The position numbers were made by a program, and so were the translations under genes. A stretch of 64,000 nt of DNA from NCBI GenBank assembly GCA_020541205.1, contig CP048208.1, forward strand, positions 1,550,001-1,614,000. The letters run 5' to 3'. Within the stretch, counting starts at the first letter, position 1. Each line of letters starts with the position of its first letter. This document shows positions 25,691-36,650 of the stretch, piece after piece. Below the pieces are notes generated by a model. The model was given only the letters and a program-made list of their open reading frames with translations, was not told the origin of the DNA and made no database searches. The DNA comes from Candidatus Hartigia pinicola (lineage in GTDB: Bacteria; Pseudomonadota; Gammaproteobacteria; Enterobacterales; Enterobacteriaceae).

Positions 25691-28329
25691 CAAGAAATGT
25701 TCCTTAATAAACAATAACACTGTATATATGTGTTATATTTTCAAAAGCAAAAAAATAATACTGTGATGTAATTTTCGCTAATCACATAATCAGTCTTTTT
25801 ACTCTTTTTCATAGATCGTTTGGACATAAAGTATTGAACCTAAATTCTCGTAAAAACATTACACACTATTATATTACTTGAATTAAAAGTATATAACGAA
25901 TAATATCAATACTATACAAAAAAAGTCATCATTAACAATGCGCTTTACATGTAATTGAAGAAATATTATTTAAATAAGCTCAAAATTATATATCTAAATA
26001 ATTAGAATAGTAAACATAATAAAAGAGCTAAATATTTATTATGTCTTATCTCATTGCTTTGTATTTCTTCAATCCGATGAAGATAAATAAATGATTTCAT
26101 ATGTTACACAACTAAAATAGTTTATAAACGATTTTTTCGTACCTTCTAGGTGGATTAGCAAAAATAAGGAAATGTCATCTAACAAAACATTATCGTTAAT
26201 ATGTTATATAAACTAATTGCTTTCTCAAAAATCATTGAGAACACAACTAACTTAAAAGTTAAAACTAGTATTAATTTAAAATTAATTCAATAATTTATTA
26301 GATCTTAAATATATTTTCACTAAAATTAATAAATAGTAATCCAGCTAAATTAAATAAAATAATTAACACTAATACTTGTTATTACAACTATCTATTTAGT
26401 CTATAATGATAAAATATTTTATGATATAATAACTATAAAATCTCTTAATTAAATAAATAACAAATTCATAAGTATACGACGTCATTCCTATTAGAATTGT
26501 ATAAATAATTGTGTTAAAAGATTTAACTCATGATCATAATATAATATTAAAATACTGATTATGCAAAATTTTTAATTATTGAAATTTAAAGGATTCTTAG
26601 TGAGTTATTCACACTGCAATATATTTAATATATAATAAAATACTTTAATTAACGTATACACAACTATAATTTAACAAAAAAAATCTGCAAACTCTGTCAC
26701 TATTTAAAGAAAAGCACTTTCAGTAAAATTTCTGGTTCAAACGCATCAACTCTTCCTTGTATTAAATCTTTCAGTTATTATTTAACATTCAAGCGTATTA
26801 AATATTTTCTACATAATCACAAAACAATACATTTTTTATGATAAATAATGCTAGATGTTTAAATATCTCTTATATTGATTTGATATTTTCTATCAATTTA
26901 ATACACATTAAATAAACTCTCTCTTAGTGGACCTTACTCTTAGTAATTGTATTAAAAATGTAAAATTTAGCGCGTTAGGATTTTTTAATAATTACAACTA
27001 TGTATAAGCATACACTAGCCAAAATACTTCATATATATTTATGTTATCCGGCAATAAACTATTTACAAATAACAGTAATTATCATATATGTTAAAATTAT
27101 CAAGATCTTTTTATCTATACTTGTTGAATTATGATTGCAATTACATAAATTAACTTTAGTTACATGTCTTTAAAATTGCATTTTATTATGCACATATATT
27201 TTTTACATTCTCTACCACCCATTTTTTAACAATTGATATATCAAAGATCATACAATGTGTATTAACGCTGTTAAACTACCACTCATACGAACTTTAGTAA
27301 CCATATTGTTAATACCTGATTTAGAAAAGTGACTGTTATTTCTAAATAATATCTTTTACTAAAAAATACAATAATAATCTAAGATTCACCTTGACGATAA
27401 AATTACTAAAACTTTTTTTATTAGAAGCTAATATTTAAAAATGCAACAAAAATAAAAATATTTATACATATTCACTTCCAGAAATAATATATATATTTTC
27501 TATTTACACAACAAAAGTTTAATCTATTAAAATATATATCAATATATAACACTTAGTAAATTTGCATTATTCTGAGAATAATAAATCAATCATTATTCAG
27601 TTTAAACAAAATTTTTAATAAGTTCACAATTAAATTATTGATGATTAATACTAAAATACTGACGCAATATATTTAGAAAGAAATAATAATTGCCTCAATA
27701 AAATTTAAAAAATAAATTTTAATATTTGAGTATGTATAATATAATTAATACAAACTAAATAAAAATAAATATTCTTACATTTAAAGTTCAATATTTAATG
27801 AGGTAACATAACTATTACTTAAAAAGCATCTGTTATTATATTCCACATACTGAAATTAATATACCTTTCCTATTATGATTAAAAAATAATAATTGTCAAA
27901 CTACTTTATCATAGTTTGAGATACAAAATTTAAAAAAATAAATTACTTCTATAATAGATATGAGATAATTTCAACTTTAACCTTAAAATACAAATAGCTA
28001 GTTTGTTAATCATTACAAAAAGTAATAATTGCTAATTTTATTGTATTGATTGAAAAATTTAAATATAAAATATATCATTACTATTGTTATTTCATAATAA
28101 CACGTAATATATTATAAACTTTCTTGTGCACATTACTAAAATAATATAAAAATCACAAATTATCTCATCTAAAAATAAATCTAGAATAGTTAATAGTTGA
28201 AATATCCACTCACTTTATTCCTACTTGACATCAATAAATACTATAAATGATGTAATTACTAACAATAGCAGTGTACCACATACATATTATCTATTAATGA
28301 TTAACAACTATTACAATAACACAGCTAAA
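25691..28329. other. Gene-free region at the ancestral position of ydiJ
   Basis: About 2.6 kb between divergent ydiK and the recognisable end of the ydiJ remnant. Its size fits the missing bulk of ydiJ (about 3 kb in E. coli), but I found no convincing block of the FAD-binding or Fe-S domains here. Confidence 0.45.
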
Positions 28330-28650
28330 TTAAAACAACACATTTAATGTGTTAATCATGATGCATAAATAAACATACTAATTAAATAATAATACACAGT
28401 AGACAATTTTATTTAAGTACTATAAATAGCCATTTCAAAAAAATTCAGCTAAATTATTAGAACATCCTTAGATCTGTTTATACATTAGTACTTAATATAA
28501 AACACTTTAAACATTTATAATTTATCTTAAAAATCTAACACAGAGAAAACTAATCAATTTTACTTGTTAGGACTCTGATAACTAATTGTAGTAGCGAAAA
28601 TCAAATATATATAAAATATACAAATTAATCAAATACTTAAAACTATATCA
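28330..28650 (+). pseudogene. ydiJ: Possible 3' end of an eroded ydiJ (FAD/Fe-S oxidoreductase)
   Basis: Directly before the menI remnant, in the E. coli order ydiJ-menI-suf. At 28578-28598 the codons GAT AAC TAA T TGT AGT AGC GAA differ by single changes plus one inserted base from codons for GYSCRSQ near the YdiJ C-terminus. Downstream, QINQILKTI is compatible with HPVQALLEI at the very end. At 28320-28345 a block AKLKQ may match AKNHE. The match is short and depends on position. Confidence 0.35.
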
Positions 28651-28679
28651 AGAATTACGCAATAATTTTTAAGATAAAT

Positions 28680-29052
28680 TTCACCTAAAAAGCTGGCATT
28701 AATTACGAAAGAATATATAGTTTCAAACATATTAGCATGATCATAGCAGGATCTAGTAATGAATATTTTAAATTCAGCACGCCTATTAATAAGAAAACAC
28801 AATAACTTTGTGCTGCATTAATAACATTATAGGCAATTTACTATCCTGATGAAAGCATTCCGTTCAATTTTACAATCTTTATATTATGTAGATAAACAAC
28901 ATGTCTTAAGCTTAAAATTAAAAATATTTTTATTCCGAAACGAAAAGAATTATTATATTGTTATGAAGCTAATTTGTACTAACCAAGCATTATATTTTAA
29001 TATATTGATATATTTTATTTTAAAAGACAATAACATCATACCTATTAATTAA
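28680..29052 (+). pseudogene. menI: Eroded menI (hotdog-fold thioesterase) remnant
   Basis: Remnant of the DHNA-CoA thioesterase of menaquinone synthesis, between ydiJ and suf as in E. coli. Collinear blocks: SFKHIS at 28720-28737 against RFEHIG; STPINKKTQ at 28776-28802 against MPVDSRTKQ; a frameshift; FVLH followed by two stops at 28807-28824 against FGLLHGG, the hotdog active-site loop; then an open frame to 29052 compatible with the second half (SIL...Q-V-L against SIGS...QKVVGL). Total length is about that of the 136-residue protein. Frameshift and stops mean no product. The open frame 28849-29052 by itself should not be read as a gene. Confidence 0.55.
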
Positions 29053-29404
29053 TGACACTGTATTTTTTGATTAACATTTCCGATCTTGAAATACTTGTGG
29101 CTCAGAATGTTTGATTTGTTTCGTTTTAATTTTAATACTTCCATTTTAATTCAGTTGTATAATATATATTATTATTAATTTGTTCTGTTTTTTATTGATA
29201 CCGTTATGAACATGTTGATCGTTTAACATAACTTTTCTAGTTTTCATGAGTAATTAAGTACAATAGAAGAAATCAATGCATTATACTAAATATCACATAT
29301 TAAAAAATAATTAAGCAACAAAATTTATAATAATCATAACATATAAACAAACTGAGTCAATTTTCTAATAACTAACTAAAAATCTCTTAAAATGTGGTGT
29401 AAAA
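29053..29404. other. Upstream region of the suf operon
   Basis: 352 bases between the menI remnant and sufA. It must carry the suf promoter, but I could not single out a -35/-10 pair, an OxyR site or an IscR site. The bases before sufA show only a weak ribosome site (GGTGT). Confidence 0.4.
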
Positions 29405-29785
29405 ATGACTAAAAAAATAAGTGATAGTCTAAAAATTTCTTTTCTAGATCAAAATACCTGGCAAGGCGCTAATTTAACAGATAACGCTGCAAAGCAAATT
29501 AAAAAATTAATGAAACAATACCCTAACACTCAAGGACTTGCGCTAAGTATTAAACAGTCAGGTTGTGCTGGTTTTAGTTATATTTTTGACATGATAGAAA
29601 ACCCAACAGAGAACTATCTATTTTTCGAACATAATGGTGCGCATCTTTATATACAAAAAGAATCAATGCCATTTATTGATGGTACAGTTATTGATTATGT
29701 CCAGGAAGGGCTTAATCGTATGTTTAAATTTAACAACCCTAAAGCCCAACACGCCTGTGGGTGTGGTGAAAGCTTCAGCGTTTAA
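29405..29785 (+). CDS. sufA: Fe-S cluster assembly carrier SufA
   Basis: A-type carrier that receives Fe-S clusters from SufBCD and passes them to apoproteins. The 126 residues carry the three ligand cysteines of the family: Cys54 in SGCAGF, and Cys118 and Cys120 in ACGCGESF. The conserved MPFIDGT is at 88-94. It is the first gene of the operon, 16 bases before sufB. The N-terminus is slightly longer than in E. coli (122) and divergent, as is usual in this family. Confidence 0.96.
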   Translation: MTKKISDSLKISFLDQNTWQGANLTDNAAKQIKKLMKQYPNTQGLALSIKQSGCAGFSYIFDMIENPTENYLFFEHNGAHLYIQKESMPFIDGTVIDYVQEGLNRMFKFNNPKAQHACGCGESFSV

Positions 29786-29801
29786 CATGTGAAGTTAGCT
29801 T

Positions 29802-31304
29802 ATGTCTCAAAGTAATATGAAAATTGACAATACAGTGCAACTCTGGCTTGATCAGAGGCGTTATAAAGAAGGTTTTTTTACTAATGTAGCCACAGATGAA
29901 ATGCAACAAGGAATAAACGAAGATGTTATTCGCGCTATTTCCGAAAAACGTAAAGAACCTGATTGGATGCTACAATTCCGTATGAATGCTTATCATCAAT
30001 GGAAGGAAATGCAAGAACCACATTGGTTAAAAGCTCATTATCCTAATTTAAATTATCAAGAGTACAGTTATTATTCAGCGCCTGCTTTTTGTGGTTCTAA
30101 TAATCATACTTGCAGTGCAGAATCGAAAGCAACACAAACCGATTGTATTACAGAAACAAATCACTATTTAACAGAAAAAGTTGAAGAAGCTTTTAACCAA
30201 CTCGGTATTCCTGTCCGTGACGGAAAATCTATTGCGGTTGATGCAATTTTTGATTCAGTATCAGTTTCCACCACATCCCGTAACGATCTTGCTAAACATG
30301 GTATTATTTTTTGCTCGTTTAGCGAAGCTATAAAAACATATCCTGAAATGATAAAAAAGTACTTAGGTACTGTTATACCTAGTAACGATAATTTCTTTGC
30401 TGCACTAAATTCCGCGGTTGCATCAGATGGAACTTTTGTATATATCCCTAAAGGAGTACATTGCCCCATGGAACTCTCCACATATTTCCGCATTAATTCG
30501 GCTAAAACCGGACAATTTGAACGTACAATTTTAATTGCGGATGAAAATAGCTATGTCAGCTATATTGAAGGATGTTCTGCACCGATTCGTGATAGCTACC
30601 AACTGCATGCTGCCGTTGTTGAAGTTATCATTCATAAAGATGCTGAAGTAAAATACTCTACAATTCAGAACTGGTTTTCAGGTGAAAACAGTGAAGCAGG
30701 AGGTATTCTTAATTTTGTAACTAAACGAGCTCTCTGTGAAGGAAAAAATTCTAAAATGTCTTGGACCCAGTCAGAAACAGGCTCAGCTATTACTTGGAAA
30801 TATCCAAGTGTAATATTAAAAGGCGATAATTCTGTAGGCGAATTTTTTTCTATTGCCTTGACAAATGGTAACCAACAAGCTGACACCGGAACAAAAATGA
30901 TCCATATTGGAAAAAATACCCGATCAACAATTATTTCTAAAGGTATCTCTGCTGGAAAAAGCCAAAATAGTTATCGTGGCTTGGTAAAAATATTACCTAG
31001 TGCTCAATATGGGCGTAATTTTACGCAATGTGAATCAATGTTAATAGGTACTCAGTGTGGTGCACATACATTTCCATATATAGAAATAAAAAATAAGACT
31101 GCACAACTCGAACATGAGGCAACAACATCCCGCATCGGGGAAGATCAGCTTTTTTACTGCTTCCAGCGTGGGATGAACGAAGACGATGCCATTTCAATGA
31201 TAGTAAATGGTTTTTGTAAGGATGTTTTCTCCAAGCTTCCATTAGAATTTGCAGTAGAAGCACAAAAATTATTAGCAATCAGCTTAGAGAATAGTGTGGG
31301 TTGA
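29802..31304 (+). CDS. sufB: Fe-S cluster scaffold subunit SufB
   Basis: Scaffold subunit of the SufBC2D complex on which the cluster is assembled from SufE-bound persulfide. 500 residues (495 in E. coli), same architecture: helical N-terminal part and a long beta-helix core. The cysteine equivalent to E. coli Cys405 is Cys410 (TQCESML), and the histidine equivalent to His433 is His438 in [14 protein letters not shown], both intact. C-terminal [14 protein letters not shown] is conserved. It follows sufA closely but is separated from sufC by 177 bases, a looser spacing than in enterics. Confidence 0.98.
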   Translation: MSQSNMKIDNTVQLWLDQRRYKEGFFTNVATDEMQQGINEDVIRAISEKRKEPDWMLQFRMNAYHQWKEMQEPHWLKAHYPNLNYQEYSYYSAPAFCGSNNHTCSAESKATQTDCITETNHYLTEKVEEAFNQLGIPVRDGKSIAVDAIFDSVSVSTTSRNDLAKHGIIFCSFSEAIKTYPEMIKKYLGTVIPSNDNFFAALNSAVASDGTFVYIPKGVHCPMELSTYFRINSAKTGQFERTILIADENSYVSYIEGCSAPIRDSYQLHAAVVEVIIHKDAEVKYSTIQNWFSGENSEAGGILNFVTKRALCEGKNSKMSWTQSETGSAITWKYPSVILKGDNSVGEFFSIALTNGNQQADTGTKMIHIGKNTRSTIISKGISAGKSQNSYRGLVKILPSAQYGRNFTQCESMLIGTQCGAHTFPYIEIKNKTAQLEHEATTSRIGEDQLFYCFQRGMNEDDAISMIVNGFCKDVFSKLPLEFAVEAQKLLAISLENSVG

Positions 31305-31481
31305 ATATGATTAGAATATATATCCATTATACTTCAAAATTGTAATTAGCTCTGTCTATAGGTAAAATCCGTAACTCAGTTCACATAATTACTTATCTTC
31401 CTCTAAGTATTTAAACTTTCCTGCTTACATGAAATGCAGATTATTTTTATATATGCGCAGATGCGCTAAAGGCATACTGAT
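31305..31481. other. 177-base spacer inside the suf operon
   Basis: Non-coding spacer between sufB and sufC; the sufC ribosome site AAAGG sits about ten bases before its ATG. No hairpin typical of a terminator is seen, so read-through is expected. Confidence 0.5.
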
Positions 31482-32228
31482 ATGTTAAGTATTAAGAATT
31501 TACATGTAAGTGCAGAAAATAATAAAATCTTACAAGGTTTATCATTAAAAGTCAAACCCGGAGAAGTACATGCCATTATGGGTCCAAATGGTTCAGGAAA
31601 AAGTACACTATCTGCAACATTAGCAGGTCGTGAAGATTATAGAATTGATAGTGGTACAATTATTTTTAAAGGTAAAGATCTTTTTAAATTAAATCCTGAA
31701 GAACGCGCTGGTGAAGGTATTTTCTTAGCATTTCAATATCCAGTTGAAATTCCAGGAGTCAGCAATCAAATTTTTCTAAAAACCGCAGTAAATGCGGTAC
31801 GTAAATATCGTCAGCAAGAAATTTTAGATCGTTTTGATTTTGAAGATTTTATTAAAAATAAAATTAATTTACTAGAGATGCCACAAGATTTATTAACTCG
31901 TTCCGTGAATGTAGGATTCTCAGGTGGAGAAAAAAAACGTAATGATATTTTACAAATGGCAGCACTGGAACCACAGTTATGTATATTAGATGAAACTGAT
32001 TCCGGTGTAGATATCGATGCATTAAAAATTATCGCAAATAACATAAATTTAATGCGTTCCCCAGAACGTTCGTTTATTATCGTGACACATTACCGGCGTA
32101 TACTTGACTACGTCACACCTGATTATGTTCACGTGCTATCTCAAGGAAAAATAATCAAATCAGGTGATTTTAGCTTAGCAAAAAAACTGGAGGAACAAGG
32201 TTATGGTTGGCTTATTAACCAACAATGA
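31482..32228 (+). CDS. sufC: Fe-S assembly ATPase SufC
   Basis: ABC-type ATPase that drives conformational change of the SufBCD scaffold. 248 residues, as in E. coli. Walker A GPNGSGKS at 34-41, Q-loop in FQYP near 84-87, signature FSGGEKK at 146-152, Walker B LCILDE at 166-171 and switch histidine 203 in VTHY. Its 3' end overlaps sufD by 26 bases, an overlap that is also present in E. coli because both frames are constrained there (…YGWL… against MVGL…). Confidence 0.98.
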   Translation: MLSIKNLHVSAENNKILQGLSLKVKPGEVHAIMGPNGSGKSTLSATLAGREDYRIDSGTIIFKGKDLFKLNPEERAGEGIFLAFQYPVEIPGVSNQIFLKTAVNAVRKYRQQEILDRFDFEDFIKNKINLLEMPQDLLTRSVNVGFSGGEKKRNDILQMAALEPQLCILDETDSGVDIDALKIIANNINLMRSPERSFIIVTHYRRILDYVTPDYVHVLSQGKIIKSGDFSLAKKLEEQGYGWLINQQ

Positions 32229-33507
32229 AAAAAAAAATCAACAAGCTAAGTTCTCTGCATTGAATGAGAAAGCCATGGCACATTTTGCAACACTTTTTGA
32301 AAAAAGATCTGGGTCTAAATCTCGTCATGCAGCAATTCATTGGGAAAAAGCGAAACAGGTAAACTTACCTGTTTTTCGTCATGAAGATTGGCGCTATACA
32401 CCATTACAGTCATTACTCATGACTCAGTATAATTTTGCTAAAAAAAATATTAATGAAACAACGTGTAAATCGCTAGCTTTATCTATTGATGCTTATCGAA
32501 TTGTCCTTGTTAATGGATGGTATAATACAATATTAAGTTCGATTGATACAGGGCCGTTTCAAGTTACATTATTAGAGAATCAGGATATATTACCATATGA
32601 AATTAAAAGTGAAATATTTTTACACATTACTGAAAGCTTAGCAACACAACCAATTATTATCTATCTTCCAAAAAATACAATCGCAAAAAAACCACTTTAT
32701 CTTCTAAATATTAGTAGTGGCAATAATAGTAAAGAAATGAATATCAGTCAATATCGTTATCACATGACGTTAGATACAAATAGTACAGCTCAAGTTATTG
32801 AGCACTTTGTTAGTCTGAATGATCAAGCTCATTTTACAGGAAGCCGTTTAACAGTTAAAGTCGGTAATAATAGTAAATATCAACACGTTAAATTACATCA
32901 TGAGAATAGCCAAGCTCAGTATTTTTCACATAATGACATCTTGATTGGTCGTGATAGTAAAGTCTTAAGTAACAGCTTTTTATTAGGTGCTAAGTTAACT
33001 AGAAATCAAACTAGTATAAAAATGGAAGGTGAAAATTCTACTTTATTACTTAATAGCTTATTATCACCAAAAAATACTGAAATAATAGATGTTCGAACTT
33101 ACCTTGAACATAATATAAGGAACTGTGAAAGCCATCAATTACATAAAATTATTGGTATGGATAGCAGTATATCAGTGTTTAATGGTATGATTAAAGTTTC
33201 AAAAAATGCATTGAAAACTAATAGTCAAATGACTAATAACACTTTGTTATTAGGTAATAAATCTGAAATTAATACTAAGCCTCAATTAGAAATTTATACC
33301 GATGACGTTAAATGTAAACATGGAGCTACAGTGGGTCACATTAATGACGAAGAGATCTTTTATCTTCGCTCAAGAGGTATCAAATATAAAACTGCAAAAT
33401 ATATGATCATAATTGCTTTTACAGCAGAACTTACTGAAGTAATTTCACCGAAAGAACTGAAACAAGCAGTGATGATCAATATTCACGAGCGCTTAACAGA
33501 GGTTTAA
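32203..33507 (+). CDS. sufD: Fe-S cluster assembly protein SufD
   Basis: Partner of SufB in the scaffold complex, needed for iron acquisition during assembly. 434 residues (423 in E. coli). N-terminal HEDWRYTPL (70 to 80 region) and the C-terminal [19 protein letters not shown] with its functional histidine and cysteine are conserved. The middle is much more divergent than SufB or SufC, as typical of SufD. The start ATG lies inside the end of sufC (26-base overlap), matching the start MAGL of E. coli SufD. The stop is seven bases before sufS. Confidence 0.96.
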   Translation: MVGLLTNNEKKNQQAKFSALNEKAMAHFATLFEKRSGSKSRHAAIHWEKAKQVNLPVFRHEDWRYTPLQSLLMTQYNFAKKNINETTCKSLALSIDAYRIVLVNGWYNTILSSIDTGPFQVTLLENQDILPYEIKSEIFLHITESLATQPIIIYLPKNTIAKKPLYLLNISSGNNSKEMNISQYRYHMTLDTNSTAQVIEHFVSLNDQAHFTGSRLTVKVGNNSKYQHVKLHHENSQAQYFSHNDILIGRDSKVLSNSFLLGAKLTRNQTSIKMEGENSTLLLNSLLSPKNTEIIDVRTYLEHNIRNCESHQLHKIIGMDSSISVFNGMIKVSKNALKTNSQMTNNTLLLGNKSEINTKPQLEIYTDDVKCKHGATVGHINDEEIFYLRSRGIKYKTAKYMIIIAFTAELTEVISPKELKQAVMINIHERLTEV

Positions 33508-33514
33508 TACTTGT

Positions 33515-34753
33515 ATGTTCTACAATGTTATATCAATTAGACAAGATTTTCCTGGTTTACATCAAAAAGTTAATAACCATCCGTTAGTCTACCTTGATAG
33601 TGCAGCAAGCACACAAAAACCATTACAAGTTTTTAAAAAAGAAAGTGAATTTACGTTGTATCAATATGCTGCTGTGCATCGCGGTATACATACGCTTAGC
33701 ATACAAGCAACATCAATGATGGAAAAAGTGCGTCAAAAAGCAGCGAATTTTATTCATGCTAGCTCAGCAGAAGAAATTGTATTTGTTAAAGGTACAACGG
33801 AAGCTATTAATTTAGTTGCCAACAGCTTTGGACGAAAATTTATTGGTAAAAACGATAATATTATTATTACTGAAATGGAACATCACGCTAATATTGTTCC
33901 ATGGTATATGTTATCAAAAGTTATTGGTTTTGAAATTAGAATCTTATCTATATCTGATACTGGAAAATTAAAATTAGAAAAACTAAATAAACTGATTGAC
34001 GCTCAGACTCGTTTACTCAGTTTTACTCATATTTCTAATGTTCTCGGCACAATTAACCCAGTTAAAGAAATCATTCAACAAGCAAAAACACTAGCAGCAT
34101 CTTATGGTACAGAACTACATGTTTTAATAGATGGTGCGCAAGGAGCAATGCACAGTATTGTCAATATGCAAGATTTAGATTGTGACTTCTATGCTTTCTC
34201 AGGGCATAAATTATATGGACCAACAGGAATCGGTATTCTTTATGCTAAAAAAACGATCTTAGACCAAATGCCTCCATGGGAAGGTGGTGGATCTATGATT
34301 CAGAACGTCAGCTTTAAAAATGGTATTACTTATGCTGATGCGCCATGGCGTTTTGAAGCAGGAACACCAAATATCACTGCCATTATTGGGCTCGGTGCTG
34401 CATTTGATTATCTTAGTGAAATTGGCCAAGAAAAAGCATTCTCTCATGAGGAAAAGATTATGACTTATGCTACACAAAAATTAAAAGATATTCCTGCACT
34501 AGTCTTATTTGGAAATGATAAACGTAAAGGAGTGATTTCTTTTAATTTAGGAACACATCATTCCTATGATGTAGGATTATTTTTAGATCAATATGGGATC
34601 GCAATTCGCACTGGTCATCACTGTGCTTTACCATTGATGAATCGTCTAAATATATCTGCAGCGTGTCGAGCTTCTATCGGTATATATACAACACAAGATG
34701 ATATCGATGTCTTATTTAATGCCTTAAAGCGCATCAATACATTGCTAGGCTAA
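33515..34753 (+). CDS. sufS: Cysteine desulfurase SufS
   Basis: PLP enzyme that takes sulfur from cysteine and hands it to SufE. 412 residues (406 in E. coli), same start ([15 protein letters not shown]). The PLP lysine is Lys232 in [12 protein letters not shown]; the nucleophilic cysteine is Cys370 in [11 protein letters not shown]. The His and Asp contacts of the cofactor ([11 protein letters not shown] near 120-130; DGAQGA near 206) are present. Group II SufS-type, working with SufE. Since the cysE remnant suggests loss of cysteine synthesis, its substrate probably comes from outside the cell. Confidence 0.98.
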   Translation: MFYNVISIRQDFPGLHQKVNNHPLVYLDSAASTQKPLQVFKKESEFTLYQYAAVHRGIHTLSIQATSMMEKVRQKAANFIHASSAEEIVFVKGTTEAINLVANSFGRKFIGKNDNIIITEMEHHANIVPWYMLSKVIGFEIRILSISDTGKLKLEKLNKLIDAQTRLLSFTHISNVLGTINPVKEIIQQAKTLAASYGTELHVLIDGAQGAMHSIVNMQDLDCDFYAFSGHKLYGPTGIGILYAKKTILDQMPPWEGGGSMIQNVSFKNGITYADAPWRFEAGTPNITAIIGLGAAFDYLSEIGQEKAFSHEEKIMTYATQKLKDIPALVLFGNDKRKGVISFNLGTHHSYDVGLFLDQYGIAIRTGHHCALPLMNRLNISAACRASIGIYTTQDDIDVLFNALKRINTLLG

Positions 34754-35140
34754 ATATTTTTTTAAAATACCTTATTAATTTTATCAAACTTATTAAATGA
34801 ATCTAATATAGATATTAATATTTAATATTGCTTAATTTATTAAGATTACTCATTAAACCTATGAAAATAATTAAATTAATATCGTCGTTTATTAAGAAGT
34901 TTTTATTAAAATAATTGTAGTTAGATGATGGAATAGTTAAAAAATTCTACCGTATCACAACTCAGGTACAAATAATTATTTTACGTAAATAAACTATAAC
35001 ACAGTTAATATCAATAGCTGATAGAATCATGAATAAATATTACCTACTTCAATAAAAGATTAGCTAATAAAACTCATATAAAAATAAAATAATACTTATC
35101 TAACAAGTCTTGGTGCATTTTCTTTAGTAAGGACATAAAC
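34754..35140. other. 387-base spacer between sufS and sufE
   Basis: In E. coli sufE follows sufS almost directly; here a spacer of 387 AT-rich bases intervenes with no frame or hairpin. sufE has its own AAGGA site. The spacer may be an insertion, and could carry a separate promoter, but nothing specific is seen. Confidence 0.45.
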
Positions 35141-35557
35141 ATGATAGATTTACCAAATCAACATAAATTAATGCACAATTTCGCGCGTTGTCAAAACTGG
35201 GAGGAACGTTATCTATATATAATAGAACTTGGTGAACGTTTATCAATATTAACAGAAGTACAGCTTAAACAAAGTAATCTCATTTCAGGCTGCCAAAGCC
35301 AAGTTTGGATTGATATGAAAAAGCAATCAGATGGGACTATTACTTTTTCCGGAAGTAGCGATGCAGCAATTGTTAAAGGTCTCATAGCGATCGTGATTAT
35401 TTTTTTTCAAGGAAAAACTGCTGAACAAATATTATCGTTAAATGTAAATACTTTCTTATCCAAGCTGGCTTTAGAACAGCATTTAACACCTTCTCGCACT
35501 CAAGGCTTAAATGCAATGATCAGATCTATTCTTGTTAAAGCTAGTGATCTGAAATAA
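35141..35557 (+). CDS. sufE: Sulfur acceptor SufE
   Basis: Accepts persulfide sulfur from SufS and delivers it to SufB. 138 residues, equal to E. coli. The acceptor is Cys51 in SGCQSQVW; the YLYIIELG helix and LTPSRTQGLNAMI near the C-terminus are conserved. AAGGA lies eight bases before the ATG. It completes a full sufABCDSE set, making this locus a self-sufficient Fe-S assembly system. No clear terminator follows. Confidence 0.97.
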   Translation: MIDLPNQHKLMHNFARCQNWEERYLYIIELGERLSILTEVQLKQSNLISGCQSQVWIDMKKQSDGTITFSGSSDAAIVKGLIAIVIIFFQGKTAEQILSLNVNTFLSKLALEQHLTPSRTQGLNAMIRSILVKASDLK

Positions 35558-36009
35558 ATCCCCCAATAGAAAATAATATTATTTTATGATTGTTATTTTA
35601 TTTTTATCAACTTTTTAATATTACATTATTTATTTCACTAAAAAGTACATTGATTATATTTCAAGTAATATGGATCATTTTTAAAACAAAATGCTATATT
35701 TAATTATTAGAAACATATGTTATTTTATAAATATAAAATATTGATCTCAAAGAATAAAATAATCAATATAGATTAAAATATACGGATTTAAAATTGAGTC
35801 ATGACTAGTACTATCGAAAATATTAAATACGCATAAAAGATATGTCATATACCTTATATTATATATGTATAATTTAATAGTTAAGATAAATATTAATATG
35901 TTATCATAGATTAGCATTTTCATGATACTTCAAAAAAACACTTTAACAACTATTGTTTTTAATAACTTCAAAAACTAATTTTTATTTCTGACAAGTTCAT
36001 CTTTTTAAA
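35558..36009. other. Gene-free region after sufE
   Basis: About 450 stop-dense bases. E. coli has ldtE and lpp next; I see no trace of either. Confidence 0.5.
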
Positions 36010-36650
36010 TTTATACCATGTTCTTTTAGTAAAAATTACTAGAAAAAATATTTTACCAACACCAGCAGTTTAAAATAAAACTCATGCATTATAATACAGT
36101 ATGTATATCGACTACCTGGTAACATTGATCTTTTTAGTTTTTAGGTAACTAGAATTTAATTTATCACTAGCTTCTATTATAAATGTCCTGATAATTAAAG
36201 GATACATATATAAATAAGTTCTTAGAGATTTTTATTAACATTATGTTTGTATAAAATTTTCAATGCAGCATTGTTAGTCTACTTAACTGAAATGTCATAC
36301 ATGTTTATTATATTCATTAACTAAAAATAGTGATTCAGTAAACTAACCTTTCTTTATAATATATAGTTGTACGTAAGTACTACACAATGCTATAATCAAT
36401 TAAAAATTATCCGCATTCCTTTTATAGTTATGCAAAATTCAGAAATTCACTTTATTTTTAGTGATACTTTTGTACACACATATATTAATAGTTTTACTGC
36501 TCGTCTTAATTATTCACTCCAGTAAATTTACTGAGTGAATCTTAGTGTATCATTTTCAATTTTCTTTCCAATAAAATTGGAGTCATCTTTGTAAGATATT
36601 AATGCATTTTGACTCAGCTTTTGTTGATTAAAAAAACAGTTTTAAAATCT
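36010..36650 (-). pseudogene. pykF: Possible eroded pykF (pyruvate kinase I) remnant
   Basis: E. coli has pykF between suf and the valV/valW tRNAs on this strand. A block KTVFLI at about 36646 and L-x-KM shortly after fit KTKIVC and L-x-KM at the PykF N-terminus. LPG at about 36121 and LKEHG at about 36025 fit LPGVS and LKAHG. The distance between the first block and LPG (about 525 nt) agrees with that in the intact protein (about 170 residues). Each match is short and stops are frequent, so this is a positional call. Loss would leave substrate-level ATP synthesis from PEP dependent on another kinase. Confidence 0.35.
36512..36540. repeat. 29-base near-perfect inverted repeat
   Basis: Left arm 36512-36526 and right arm 36527-36540 are complementary over 14 pairs with a single unpaired C at 36520. 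There is no T run, so it does not look like a terminator. It may be chance within the pykF remnant or a cruciform-forming site. Confidence 0.5.
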
